The notes under the pieces are model-generated. The model saw only the letters and a list, made by a program, of their open reading frames with translations. It did not search any database and was not told where the DNA came from. Shown one piece after another: positions 1 to 8,227 of a stretch of DNA of 43,593 nucleotides. A program made the translations under genes and the position numbers. Every line of letters starts with the position of its first letter. Position 1 is the stretch's first letter. Source of the stretch: Natrinema versiforme JCM 10478 (lineage in GTDB: Archaea; Halobacteriota; Halobacteria; Halobacteriales; Natrialbaceae); the NCBI RefSeq assembly GCF_000337195.1, contig NZ_AOID01000048.1:94225-137817 (forward strand), given 5' to 3'.

Positions 1-2
1 AG

Positions 3-593
3 GATGTCCTCGAGTCCCGCGAGATCGCCGAGCCGTTCAACCTGCTGGACTGCTGTCTCGTCTCGGACGGCGGGGGCGCGGTCGTGCTCGTGAGCGAGGA
101 GAAGGCGGCCGAACTCGGCGTGCCGGAGATCGCTGTCGCGGGGGTCGCCTCGACGAGCACCCACCGCCAGGACATCAGCGAGATGCCCGACATGACCACG
201 ACCGGGGCCGCGGTCACGGGGCCGAAGGCCTTCGACCAAGCCGGGATTACCCACGACGACGTCGACGTCGCCGAGATTTACGACTCGTTTACCTACACCG
301 CTCTGGTCACGCTCGAGGACCTCGGGTTCTGCGAGAAGGGCGAGGGCGGCGAGTTCGTCTCGGGCGGCACCACCGCGCCGGGCGGCGAGTTACCGATGAA
401 CACCCAGGGCGGTGGGCTCTCGTACTGTCACCCCGGTCACTTCGGGGTCTTCGTCCTCATCGAGGCCGCGCGACAGCTCCGGGGCGACTACGAGGGCGAC
501 CGACAGGTCGCCGACGCCGAGGTCGCGGTCGCCCACGGTACCGGGGGCTTACTCTCCTCGAGCAGCACCGTCGTCCTCCGGAGGGAATCATGA
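3..593 (+). CDS. Thiolase, SCP-x/acetyl-CoA acetyltransferase type (5' end outside window)
   Basis: This is the C-terminal ~196 residues of a thiolase-superfamily enzyme; the open frame runs off the left edge. It shows the family blocks LVSDGGGAVVL, an AEIYDSFTYTAL segment, NTQGGGLSYCHPGHFG (active-site His and Cys region) and AHGTGGLLS near the C-terminus. The GGGLSYCHPG and HGTGG blocks are those of SCP-x-like archaeal thiolases, which usually work with a DUF35 partner. Here the DUF35 gene follows with an ATGA stop/start overlap, so the two are translationally coupled. The likely role is acyl-CoA cleavage or acetoacetyl-CoA formation in the cytoplasm. The substrate cannot be told because the N-terminal nucleophile region is missing. 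Confidence 0.9.
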   Translation, partial: DVLESREIAEPFNLLDCCLVSDGGGAVVLVSEEKAAELGVPEIAVAGVASTSTHRQDISEMPDMTTTGAAVTGPKAFDQAGITHDDVDVAEIYDSFTYTALVTLEDLGFCEKGEGGEFVSGGTTAPGGELPMNTQGGGLSYCHPGHFGVFVLIEAARQLRGDYEGDRQVADAEVAVAHGTGGLLSSSSTVVLRRES

Positions 594-1015
594 CCGGGCG
601 CGTCGAAGACCGCCGCGAGGAGTGGGAGGGACCGGTGCCCGTCCCGACCGGCGCGACGGTCCCCTTCTGGGCGGGCACCCTCGAGGGCGAACTGCGCTAT
701 CAGGAATGCGAGTGCGGTCACCGCCAGCTGTACCCGCGGGCGGTCTGTACCGCCTGCGGGGCCGAGGACCCGCCGTTCGAAGCGAGCGAGGGCGTCGGCA
801 CGATCTACACCTACACCGTCTGCCACGTCCCCGGCGAGCCCGGCTTCGGCGACCGAGTGCCCTACGTCGTCGGCGCGATCGACCTCGCCGAGGGGCCGCG
901 CCTGCTCACCCTGCTCGACGCCGATCCCGACGACCTCGAGATCGGCACGGCGGTCGGGGTCACGTTCTGGCAGGTCTCAGAAAAAGCTGCGATTCCGGTG
1001 TTCGTGCCGGAATAA
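590..1015 (+). CDS. DUF35 zinc-ribbon/OB-fold protein, thiolase partner
   Basis: A 141-residue protein with an N-terminal rubredoxin-like zinc ribbon (C40, C42, C53, C56 in ECECGHRQ...CTACGA) followed by an OB-fold of about 75 residues. This is the DUF35 architecture. In archaea such proteins bind SCP-x-type thiolases, and in some species they bridge thiolase and HMG-CoA synthase to channel acetoacetyl-CoA. The start overlaps the thiolase stop (ATGA), which supports complex formation with that gene product. No HMG-CoA synthase is next to it here, so a role as thiolase subunit is inferred rather than mevalonate channelling. Confidence 0.88.
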   Translation: MTGRVEDRREEWEGPVPVPTGATVPFWAGTLEGELRYQECECGHRQLYPRAVCTACGAEDPPFEASEGVGTIYTYTVCHVPGEPGFGDRVPYVVGAIDLAEGPRLLTLLDADPDDLEIGTAVGVTFWQVSEKAAIPVFVPE

Positions 1016-1036
1016 AAACGAACGCGTCTTCTTTTA
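1011..1036. terminator. Bidirectional T-tract terminator between convergent genes
   Basis: The gap between the DUF35 stop and the MaoC stop is 18 bases. It and its edges carry an A-tract (aataaaaacg, a T-tract on the minus strand) and a T-tract (tcttctttta on the plus strand). Archaeal termination uses T-rich tracts without a strict need for a hairpin, so this probably stops transcription in both directions. Confidence 0.45.
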
Positions 1037-2050
1037 CTCGAGGTCGGCCGTCGCCGTCCCGGTCAGCAGCGTCTCGCCGTCGGTCGTCCGGGCCTCGAGT
1101 TCCGCGTCCACCGTGCCCGCGTCCGCGTCGATCTCGGCGACTTCGCCGCTCGCGACGACGGTGTCGCCGGGGAAGACCCGGGACTGGAACCGCACGCCGA
1201 AGCTCATCACGTCCCGCAGGTCGAACCAGTTGGCGACGACCCGCGAAGTGACGCCGGCGGTGAACATCCCCTGGCCGAAGACGCTCTCGTTGCCCGCCGC
1301 CGTCGCGTAGGGTTCGTCGTAGTGGATCGGGTTGAAGTCGCCGCTCGCGCCGGCGTACTTCACGAAGTGCTGACGCTCGAGGTCCTCAACGACGACGGTG
1401 GGCCCGGTGTCACCGGATTCGAGCCCGTCGACGCTGCGGACACGCTCGAACTCGTCGATCGTTTCCCCGGGGGCCGTCGCCGCTTCGGTCGTGCCGCCGT
1501 CGGCCTCGGTCGGCTCGCCGTCGCTCTCAGCGTCGCCCTCGGCCGTGCTCTCGTCGCCGTCGTCGATCGCCCCCTCCGTTTCGATCGCGGTCGAGCGGTC
1601 GGTCAGGACGAGTTCGCCGTTCGGGGTTCGGTACTCGGTCTCGAGGACGGCGAAAGTCATCGTCCCCGCCCGGCCGCCCTCGCGTTGGAACACGTCCGCG
1701 AGCGTGGTCGTCCCCTCGAGGATGTCGCCGACGTAGACGGGGCGTTCGTACTCGTGGGCCTGCTCGCCGTGGATGACGTACTCGGGCTGGAAGGCGAGGT
1801 CGAACCCCTTGCCGTCGACGTCGTCGGGGGTGTACCGCGGGAAGCGAGCGACCTGCGAGTAGGTCAGCGGCGCGGGGACGCGGTCGTGGCCCCGTTCGGC
1901 GGCGACCCCCTCGTCGCGGAAGACGGGGTCGTCGGCGGTGATCGCCCGTGCGAACTCCTCGACCTTGCCCGGTTCGATGCGGAACTCCTCGGCCGTGACC
2001 GTGGTGTCGCCGACCATCGCCTCGAGTTCCTCGATCGGTTTATTCGGCAT
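1034..2050 (-). CDS. Two-domain MaoC family (R)-enoyl-CoA hydratase-like protein
   Basis: A 338-residue double hot-dog protein. Residues ~10-155 resemble the MaoC N-terminal (FAS1_DH-like) half, residues ~160-205 form a very acidic Glu/Asp/Thr linker, and residues ~215-338 are a MaoC catalytic half. The catalytic dyad is visible in SGDFNPIHYDEPY (D238, H243). The N-terminal half lacks that motif, as in eukaryotic-type hydratase 2, where one hot-dog binds substrate and the other is catalytic. The likely reaction is reversible hydration of trans-2-enoyl-CoA to (R)-3-hydroxyacyl-CoA. The long acidic linker looks like a haloarchaeal feature. It is convergent with the thiolase/DUF35 pair and has no clear operon partner. 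Confidence 0.85.
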   Translation of the reverse strand: MPNKPIEELEAMVGDTTVTAEEFRIEPGKVEEFARAITADDPVFRDEGVAAERGHDRVPAPLTYSQVARFPRYTPDDVDGKGFDLAFQPEYVIHGEQAHEYERPVYVGDILEGTTTLADVFQREGGRAGTMTFAVLETEYRTPNGELVLTDRSTAIETEGAIDDGDESTAEGDAESDGEPTEADGGTTEAATAPGETIDEFERVRSVDGLESGDTGPTVVVEDLERQHFVKYAGASGDFNPIHYDEPYATAAGNESVFGQGMFTAGVTSRVVANWFDLRDVMSFGVRFQSRVFPGDTVVASGEVAEIDADAGTVDAELEARTTDGETLLTGTATADLE

Positions 2051-2586
2051 CGCGTCCCTCCGTGTCGACGGTATTGGCCGCCGTCCGCCGTTCGGTTGCG
2101 CCGCGTTGCGTTCCGTCTCCGTGCTGTCCGCGCCTCATTGCCACCACGGTTTACCGAGGACCGCTATAACAGTACCCCTCGCGGAACGCGGTCGGCACCG
2201 CGTGGGGCTACGCTACGGATCAACCGGTCGAATCGCTTATACCGGCGGTCGATGAATCCGTAACCAGGAATGGCAGCGAATCGCACACTCGACTCGAGAG
2301 AACGGTCAGTAACCGGTATCGCCGTCGTGGAGGGGCAAGAATGACGACCGAGACGGCCGTCCTCGGCGCACTCGCTCCTGACACACACCCGCGGATCGTC
2401 GAGGTCCGTCGCGACCTCCCGAAGCGCGGCAGCGGGAAGCTCCGCGAGACGGACCCGCGAGACGACTGCATCAAGGCACACGGGAGACAATCGTGACGGG
2501 ACCCGATCGATCTCTCGAGGAACCACCGGTCGGAGTGCGATGGCCCTCGGCTCGAGACGGCTCTCGGCGGTCGCTCGCGACGGCCG
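2051..2586. other. 536-bp stretch without a convincing intact gene
   Basis: This lies between the 5' ends of the divergent MaoC and MFS genes. It holds a TATA-like cttatacc (2236-2243), a possible acyl-CoA ligase relic at 2341-2496, and mini-frames of 24 and 16 codons. The 24-codon frame overlaps the relic start as ATGA; the 16-codon frame overlaps the MFS start as ATGA. No RNA gene is recognisable. Confidence 0.6.
2341..2496 (+). pseudogene. 51-codon frame resembling the C-terminal A10 motif of an acyl-CoA ligase
   Basis: The frame encodes 51 residues and has a plausible Shine-Dalgarno GGAGG seven bases before the ATG. Its middle, HPRIVEVRRDLPKRGSGK, lines up with the catalytic-lysine (A10) region of AMP-forming acyl-CoA ligases; the ligase at 34513-36087 reads HPRKVEFVQELPRTTTGK there. 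Nothing else of the ~500-residue family is visible upstream in any frame. The simplest reading is a decayed 3' end of a ligase, possibly re-used as a small ORF that is translated before the MFS gene. The similarity is short and could be chance. Confidence 0.35.
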
Positions 2587-3891
2587 ATGACTGACGAGAG
2601 CGACGGCTCCGCGTACTCGAACGGGGAGATCCGGACGATAGCGCTCGCGGTCATCGCCGGCATCTTCTTCGGCGGGGTGGCGACCGGCGTGGCCTTCCCG
2701 ACGCTCCCGCTGCTCGACGAGCGGCTCGTGATCAGCGCAGTCATGCTGAGCGTGATCCTCTCGGCCAACCGAATCGCGCGGCTGGTCATGAACACGCCCG
2801 CCGGGACGCTCATCGATCGGGTCGGCGCGCGCAAACCGATGATTTTCGGGCTGTTCACCCAGGCGCTGGCCCCCTTCGGCTACGTCGTCGGCCTGCACAC
2901 GCCCCCGACCGATCTGGGTGCGGTGCCGGTGCTCGGCGAGGTGTCACTGCCGGGCGTCGTTTTCGTCACGGCGCGGCTGTTCTGGGGGATCGGCAGCGCG
3001 TTCGTCTTCCTCGGCGCGTTCGCGACTATCACCTACGTCACGACGGCTGACAACCGCGGCCGGTGGGTCGGCTACATGCGCGGCGGCCAGTCGCTCGGGT
3101 TCCCGACCGGACTCGTCCTCGGCGGCCTCCTGACCGATCTCGCCAGCATGCAAACGGCGTTTGTTACCGCCGGTGTCCTCGCGTTGATCGCCGGCACCGT
3201 CGCGACGCTCGTCCTGCCCGACGTTCACGGCGGTACCGACGAGGGCAGAGCCGCCAAACTCCGGGAGGTCCCCGCCTTGCTCGCAGCCAACCCGACCGTC
3301 GTCCTGATCGGCTACGGCAACTTCGCCGTCCGCTTTCTCTGGGGCGGCATCATCCTCTCGACGCTCGCTCGGTACGCCAGCGACTACGGGCTCGAGCTCT
3401 CTGCGCTCGGTGCGGCGGGTATCAGCGGGATCGTGATGGGACTCGGCGTCCTCACGTCGGGATCGACGACGGTCATCACCGGCTGGGTGTCGGACATGGT
3501 CAGCGATCGGACCCTGCTGACGATTCCGGCGTTCCTGTCGATGGGGATCGGATTTCTGATCATCGCGTACGTCCCGACGATCGAGGCGCTGCTCGGGGCG
3601 ATCGTACTCGTCGGCGGCGGCATGGGTGCGGCCGCGCCCGCGATGCTGGCGATTATGGGCGATCTGACCCCGGGCGACGAACTCGGCCGGATGGGCGGCG
3701 TCTATCAGGTGATGGGTGATATCGGGCTCAGTCTCGGTCCACTGGTCGCGATCCCGGCCGTCGATCTCTGGTTCGGCTACCGGGTGACGTACGTGCTCTG
3801 TGCCGCGCTCGTACTGAGCTGTCTCACGGTCGTCTCGCTGCCGCTGTTGCGCAACCCCGAGGTCTCCCGGACGAAGGTAAAAGCGGACTGA
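2587..3891 (+). CDS. MFS transporter, 12 transmembrane segments
   Basis: A 434-residue polytopic membrane protein with about 12 hydrophobic segments. It carries the MFS loop 2-3 signature (GTLIDRVGARKPMI, residues ~62-80) and a weaker second copy after segment 8 (GWVSDMVSDRTLL). A glycine-rich segment (LVGGGMGAAAPAMLAIMG) lies near residue 340-357. It is probably a proton- or sodium-coupled transporter in the cytoplasmic membrane. No substrate-specific motif is recognised and the neighbours give little help: a molybdoenzyme downstream and a non-coding stretch upstream. The start ATG overlaps the TGA of a 16-codon mini-frame. Confidence 0.85.
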   Translation: MTDESDGSAYSNGEIRTIALAVIAGIFFGGVATGVAFPTLPLLDERLVISAVMLSVILSANRIARLVMNTPAGTLIDRVGARKPMIFGLFTQALAPFGYVVGLHTPPTDLGAVPVLGEVSLPGVVFVTARLFWGIGSAFVFLGAFATITYVTTADNRGRWVGYMRGGQSLGFPTGLVLGGLLTDLASMQTAFVTAGVLALIAGTVATLVLPDVHGGTDEGRAAKLREVPALLAANPTVVLIGYGNFAVRFLWGGIILSTLARYASDYGLELSALGAAGISGIVMGLGVLTSGSTTVITGWVSDMVSDRTLLTIPAFLSMGIGFLIIAYVPTIEALLGAIVLVGGGMGAAAPAMLAIMGDLTPGDELGRMGGVYQVMGDIGLSLGPLVAIPAVDLWFGYRVTYVLCAALVLSCLTVVSLPLLRNPEVSRTKVKAD

Positions 3892-3964
3892 GCGTCGTCT
3901 CCGGGTCGAGCCGCCGGCGGCGTTCGCGAAGCTTTCATATCCGACCCGACCGTATTGGTAGGTA

Positions 3965-5500
3965 ATGTCACGCATCAGGGGTGCGCTCGCTCGGCTGCGC
4001 CCGTGGCTGCCGCCGATCGCCGTGGCGCTCGCTGCGGGCCTCGCCGCCGTGGGGGGCTCGTACCTGTCCGTCGGCCGACGACCGGGGTTCGTCGCGACGC
4101 CGATCGATCGGTTCGTCATCGTCGCCAGCCCCGACGCGCTCGTCGCATTCGCGATCACCGAACTCGGGACGCTCGGCCACCAGTTGGCCTTCCTGACGGC
4201 CATCGCACTGACCTGTGTCCTGTTCGGACTGGCGGCCCTGCCGGGCGTGTTGCTCCTTTGGGACCGCGGACCCGCTCTCGGTCCGTCGAGTATCCGCGCC
4301 AGCACGCTCGCCGGCGTCGTCGCCGGGACGGTCCTGCCGGGGCTGGTCGCCTTCGGGTTGACGAGGTCGCCGGTCTCGAGCATCGCCGCGGCTGCCGGTG
4401 CCGGTCTTGTCGTACTGGTGGTGGCCGTAACGACGGTCTTCGCCGCCGACGGAGACACCGCTCCCGGTTCGTTCGGTCGGCGGCGCGTCCTCGGTGCCGT
4501 CGGCTCCGCGATCGGCCTGAGCGCACTCGGGGTCTTCGTCCGCGGAACCGGCGAGGACTCCGTTCCGTCGGCCTTCGACGTTCCCGAGGACTCCCGGCCC
4601 GACGTTCGGGAGTTGCTCACGCGGGCGAAAGACCAGTCGCTCGCCGTCGAGGGCCTCGAGCCGCTGGTCAGCACCGACTTCTACGAGGTCGACATCGCCA
4701 ACGTGAACCCGGCCGTCGACCGCGAGGCGTGGACGCTCTCGATCACGGGTGCCGTCGAGGCTGAGCAGGAGTACGATATCGCGGACATCGAGGCCATGGA
4801 CGTCGAAGATCGGTTCGTCACGCTGCGCTGTGTCGGCGACCAGCTCAACGGCCGACAGATGGACACCGCGCTCTGGAGCGGTGTCCCCGTCGCGGCGCTC
4901 CTCGAGGACGCGAATCCCCAGGGCGACCGAGTCGTCTTGCACGGGGCGGACTCGTACTACAACGAGTTCCCGATCGAGGCGCTGTGGCCGGGGCTGTTGG
5001 CCTCCCGGATGAACGGCCGGCCGCTGCCGCGGGCCCACGGCGCGCCGGCGCGCGTCCTCGTCCCGGGCCACTGGGGCGAGATCAACGTGAAGTGGGTGAC
5101 CGAGATCGAGGTTCGCGACGAGGACACCAGGGGCTACTGGGAGCACCGCGGCTGGCACGGGACCGGCCCGGTCGAGACGGTCGCCAAGCTCTGGCAGGTC
5201 AACCACCTCGGCGGCGGCCGCATCGAGGTCGCCGGCCACGCGTATGCCGGGACGCGGGGCATCGATGCCGTCGAGGTATCTACTGACGACGGCGACACCT
5301 GGGTCGAGGCCGAACTGTCCGACCCCCTCCCGGGCGATGACGTCTGGCGGCAGTGGCGCTACGAGTACGGCGCGGCCGGCACACACGACGTGATCGTTCG
5401 GGCCCGCGACGGCGACGGGAACCTCCAGATCCCCGAGGAGGACGGCCCGAAGCCGGACGGGGCGACCGGCTGGGTCACGAAGACCGTGAGGCCGCAATGA
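3965..5500 (+). CDS. Membrane-anchored sulfite-oxidase-like molybdopterin oxidoreductase
   Basis: A 511-residue protein in two parts. Residues 1-160 hold four likely transmembrane segments. Residues ~172-192 (GRRRVLGAVGSAIGLSALGV) look like an internal twin-arginine segment. Residues ~235-400 form the Moco-binding sulfite-oxidase fold, with the cysteine Mo ligand at C289 in VTLRCVGDQLNG and the pterin-binding block HGAPARVLVPGHWG. Residues ~410-511 match the Mo-co dimerisation (Ig-like) domain. The catalytic part therefore probably sits on the outer face of the membrane. The physiological substrate is unknown; sulfite, other S/N-oxides or protein Met-sulfoxide reduction are family options. 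No cytochrome or MsrQ-like partner lies next to it. Confidence 0.85.
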   Translation: MSRIRGALARLRPWLPPIAVALAAGLAAVGGSYLSVGRRPGFVATPIDRFVIVASPDALVAFAITELGTLGHQLAFLTAIALTCVLFGLAALPGVLLLWDRGPALGPSSIRASTLAGVVAGTVLPGLVAFGLTRSPVSSIAAAAGAGLVVLVVAVTTVFAADGDTAPGSFGRRRVLGAVGSAIGLSALGVFVRGTGEDSVPSAFDVPEDSRPDVRELLTRAKDQSLAVEGLEPLVSTDFYEVDIANVNPAVDREAWTLSITGAVEAEQEYDIADIEAMDVEDRFVTLRCVGDQLNGRQMDTALWSGVPVAALLEDANPQGDRVVLHGADSYYNEFPIEALWPGLLASRMNGRPLPRAHGAPARVLVPGHWGEINVKWVTEIEVRDEDTRGYWEHRGWHGTGPVETVAKLWQVNHLGGGRIEVAGHAYAGTRGIDAVEVSTDDGDTWVEAELSDPLPGDDVWRQWRYEYGAAGTHDVIVRARDGDGNLQIPEEDGPKPDGATGWVTKTVRPQ

Positions 5501-5760
5501 GTGGAACGCGATGCTCGAGCCGAACTGCAATGTCCACCGCCGGCAGGCGACCACGCCTCCTGGGTCGACGCGATCGTCTCCGAGCCTCAGCGGGGTTCGG
5601 GGGCCGTTACTGTCGCTTTTGCCGTGTCAGAATGACCGCTCGTTTGATAACTTCCGGTCCCGATCGGAAATAATCGGCCGGAGATATATGTGAATTAATA
5701 GTGAAGATTTATATGACTGCCCATGGCTGTTACCGTTGTGCAAACGTGGCTTGATCACAG
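5501..5760. promoter_or_regulatory. Upstream region of the ABC importer operon
   Basis: This 260-bp gap becomes A/T-rich over its last 80 bases. A good TATA candidate, tttatatg, lies at 5708-5715, about 49 bases before the ATG at 5761, which would give a 5' leader of roughly 20 bases. A second A/T cluster (gatatatgtgaattaat) lies at about 5683-5699. No clear operator palindrome or Shine-Dalgarno precedes the start. Confidence 0.5.
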
Positions 5761-7170
5761 ATGACACGGAACACTATCAACAGACGCCGGGTACTTTCGG
5801 GAATGGGTGTCGGACTCGCGGGGGCGATGGCGGGCTGTCTCGGTGGCGGTGGTGGCGACGACGACGTCCACTTTATTACGGACTACTACAACGACGCGTG
5901 GCAGCCCCTCTGGGACGACCTCGAGTCGTCGTTCGAGGACGAGACCGACATCCCGATGAACATCGAGGAGGGCGGGATGTCCGGGACCCAGGAGGGGCGG
6001 CTCGCGCAACTGATCCAGTCGGGAGATCCGCCGGACGCCAACACGTCCACGTTCGATCAGGTGGCCGATATCTGGGAGACCGACCAACTCGAGACCGTCA
6101 ACGACGTCGTCTCGTCGATCGAGGAGGTCAACGGGGAGATAAACACCGATGCGTTCCTCGGAGAGGGCGACGAACTCTACCAGATCCCTCACGGGCTGTA
6201 CGTCTCGAACTTCCAGTATCGGGCGGACATCTACGAGACGCTCGGTCTGGACGTCCCCGAGACCTTCAGTGATGTTCTGGAGAACGCCCGGATCATCGAC
6301 GAGTCGGACGAAGTAGACGCCCGCGGCTACGGGCTCGCCGGCGCGCCGACGGGCAAGAGTCAGGACGAAATCCTTGTCATGCTGGCGAGCGCCGGCATCT
6401 CCGGGATCGGCCTCCGCTGGAGCGATCCGGACACCCGCGAGGAACTCGAGATCCACTGGCCCGAGGACGTGGTCACCGAGGTCTTGCAGTACGTCAAGGA
6501 CCTCTCTCAGTACTCGCCCGACCCGACCAGCATCGGCTGGGCCGAGTCGCTCAGTCAGTGGGTCCAGGGCCAGTACGCCCAGTGTTATCACCTCAACGCC
6601 TGGCCGATCGGCGTCACGGCGCAAACGGCCGAGGCGAACGACAACGACGACCTCCGCTTCGTCGCCGAGAACACGGAGATCATCCCGTATCCGATGATGG
6701 ACGGCGTCGACCCGGACGAGAACTGGCTCTCCGCTCCGGCCCCCGACGGCTACCACATCTTCGCGAACGGTGACAGACCGGGCGACGCCAAGCAGTGGTT
6801 CGAGTGGCTCTACGCCGACAGCATGGAGCAGACCGCGAGTTTCTACGAGACGGATCCCGGTCGGTTCCTGCCGACCTACGCCGACGTGATCGACTCGGAC
6901 GCGTTCCAGAACCAGGACATCTTCCAGGCCCATCCCCACCTGCTCGAGAAACTCGAGTACGTTCAGGACGAAATCTGGGGGAACCACTACGGGAGCGTCG
7001 ACGAGGCCAACACCTCCTCGCCCGAGTCGCTGTACATGCAACGGCAGTGGTTCTACGGCGAGATGGTCAACCGCGTCGTCACCGATTCGATGTCCGTCCA
7101 AGAAGCCTACGACTGGGGCTACGGGCAACTCGAGGAGGCCTTCGCGGACGCACAGGAGCAGTTTGGATAG
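5761..7170 (+). CDS. ABC importer solute-binding lipoprotein (carbohydrate family)
   Basis: A 469-residue extracellular binding protein. The N-terminus has a Tat motif (NRRRVLSG) and a lipobox ending in AGAMAGC, then a Gly/Asp-rich linker, so it is probably exported folded and lipid-anchored at the outer face. The rest has the layout of family 1 extracellular solute-binding proteins: an early EGRLAQLIQSGDPPD block and YQIPHGLYVSNFQYRADIY near residue 140-160. It heads a four-gene importer operon. CUT1 systems carry sugars, oligosaccharides or glycerol-phosphates, but the ligand cannot be read from the sequence; no glycosidase or sugar kinase lies nearby. Confidence 0.88.
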   Translation: MTRNTINRRRVLSGMGVGLAGAMAGCLGGGGGDDDVHFITDYYNDAWQPLWDDLESSFEDETDIPMNIEEGGMSGTQEGRLAQLIQSGDPPDANTSTFDQVADIWETDQLETVNDVVSSIEEVNGEINTDAFLGEGDELYQIPHGLYVSNFQYRADIYETLGLDVPETFSDVLENARIIDESDEVDARGYGLAGAPTGKSQDEILVMLASAGISGIGLRWSDPDTREELEIHWPEDVVTEVLQYVKDLSQYSPDPTSIGWAESLSQWVQGQYAQCYHLNAWPIGVTAQTAEANDNDDLRFVAENTEIIPYPMMDGVDPDENWLSAPAPDGYHIFANGDRPGDAKQWFEWLYADSMEQTASFYETDPGRFLPTYADVIDSDAFQNQDIFQAHPHLLEKLEYVQDEIWGNHYGSVDEANTSSPESLYMQRQWFYGEMVNRVVTDSMSVQEAYDWGYGQLEEAFADAQEQFG

Positions 7171-7273
7171 TCAGTATCGCGTGCGGTCCGGTCGTCGGTA
7201 CCCACGTTTGATACGGAGCGAATCTTTATGATCGACCGTGTTATTGACACACATATGAAGAGGAGACCGAGAG
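7171..7273. promoter_or_regulatory. Spacer between lipoprotein and first permease, possible internal promoter
   Basis: This 103-bp spacer has an A/T-rich stretch (gaatctttatga, about 7218-7229) that could act as a TATA box, and a purine-rich GGAGA seven bases before the permease ATG. In ABC operons such a gap often lets the binding protein be made in excess; no terminator hairpin was seen. Confidence 0.3.
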
Positions 7274-8227
7274 ATGGCTAGTGAAACTGGAGAGTCGATA
7301 CGGCCCGGAAGGGCGTACATTCCGTGGGACGACCTGCCGGTAAAGCGGGAGACGGTCGCCGGTATCGGCACCGTCCTGCCCGTCATCGTCCTGTACGTAC
7401 TCATCGCGGTGCTCCCGATCGCGTTCGCGTTCTGGGCATCGTTACACGAGATTCACACGCTCAACCCCGAGTGGCAGTGGGCCGGCCTCGCGAACTACCG
7501 GGAGGTCCTGAACATCTCCACGTTCTGGGGCTCGCTGTGGCGGGGGATCGTCTACATGGTCGGCAGCACGCTCCTCCAGCTCGGCGTCGGGCTCTGGATG
7601 GCGCTCGTGCTCAACCGCATCACTCGCGGGCAGAAACTGCTCACCGCGGTCGTCTTCACGGCCTATCTGATCCCGACGATCATCGTCTCGCTGGTCGCGC
7701 TGCGGGTGTTCGACCCGCTCGGGGGCGTGTTCCAGATGATGGGTGCCGAGTGGTTCGGCCTGTGGGGAGCCCAGACTGCGCCGCTTGGCTCGCGCGATTG
7801 GGCCATGCGGCTGCTGATCCTCATCGGGACCTGGAAGTTCGCCGTCTTCGTCACCATCTTCACGCTCGCGCAGTTGCGCGCAATTCCCGATCGATTCTAC
7901 GAGGCGGCGAAGGTCTGCGGCGCGAACCGGTGGCAGATGTTCCGCGACATCACGCTGCCGCGTCTCATGGGGATCGTCCTGGTCGTCGTCCTGCTCCGGT
8001 CGGTCTTCATGTTCAACAAGTTCGACATCATCTGGCAGCTCACGGAGGGCGGCCCCGGTAACGCGACGACGACGCTGCCCGTCCTGGCCTACAAGACCGT
8101 CTACACGGATCAGGCCTACGGGCTCGCCAACGCGATCTCCGTGGTCATGTTCCTGTTCCTGCTGGCGTCGGCGATCATCTACTTCAAGCTCTTCAACCCC
8201 AGCGAGGAGGTGGAGACGACGACATGA
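7274..8227 (+). CDS. ABC importer permease, MalF/UgpA type
   Basis: A 317-residue inner-membrane permease with six to seven hydrophobic segments. It has the conserved cytoplasmic EAA loop YEAAKVCGANRWQMFRDITL (residues ~212-231), which docks onto the ATPase. A soluble N-terminal stretch of ~30 residues precedes the first segment. It overlaps the next permease by ATGA, so the two are translationally coupled and form the transmembrane heterodimer. Confidence 0.9.
   Translation: MASETGESIRPGRAYIPWDDLPVKRETVAGIGTVLPVIVLYVLIAVLPIAFAFWASLHEIHTLNPEWQWAGLANYREVLNISTFWGSLWRGIVYMVGSTLLQLGVGLWMALVLNRITRGQKLLTAVVFTAYLIPTIIVSLVALRVFDPLGGVFQMMGAEWFGLWGAQTAPLGSRDWAMRLLILIGTWKFAVFVTIFTLAQLRAIPDRFYEAAKVCGANRWQMFRDITLPRLMGIVLVVVLLRSVFMFNKFDIIWQLTEGGPGNATTTLPVLAYKTVYTDQAYGLANAISVVMFLFLLASAIIYFKLFNPSEEVETTT

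Noticed and set aside
3968-5554. A long minus-strand open frame of 528 codons opposite the molybdoenzyme gene
   Set aside because: It is antisense to a gene with clear family motifs, is Arg/Val/Asp-rich in the way of GC-rich shadow frames, and shows no domain.
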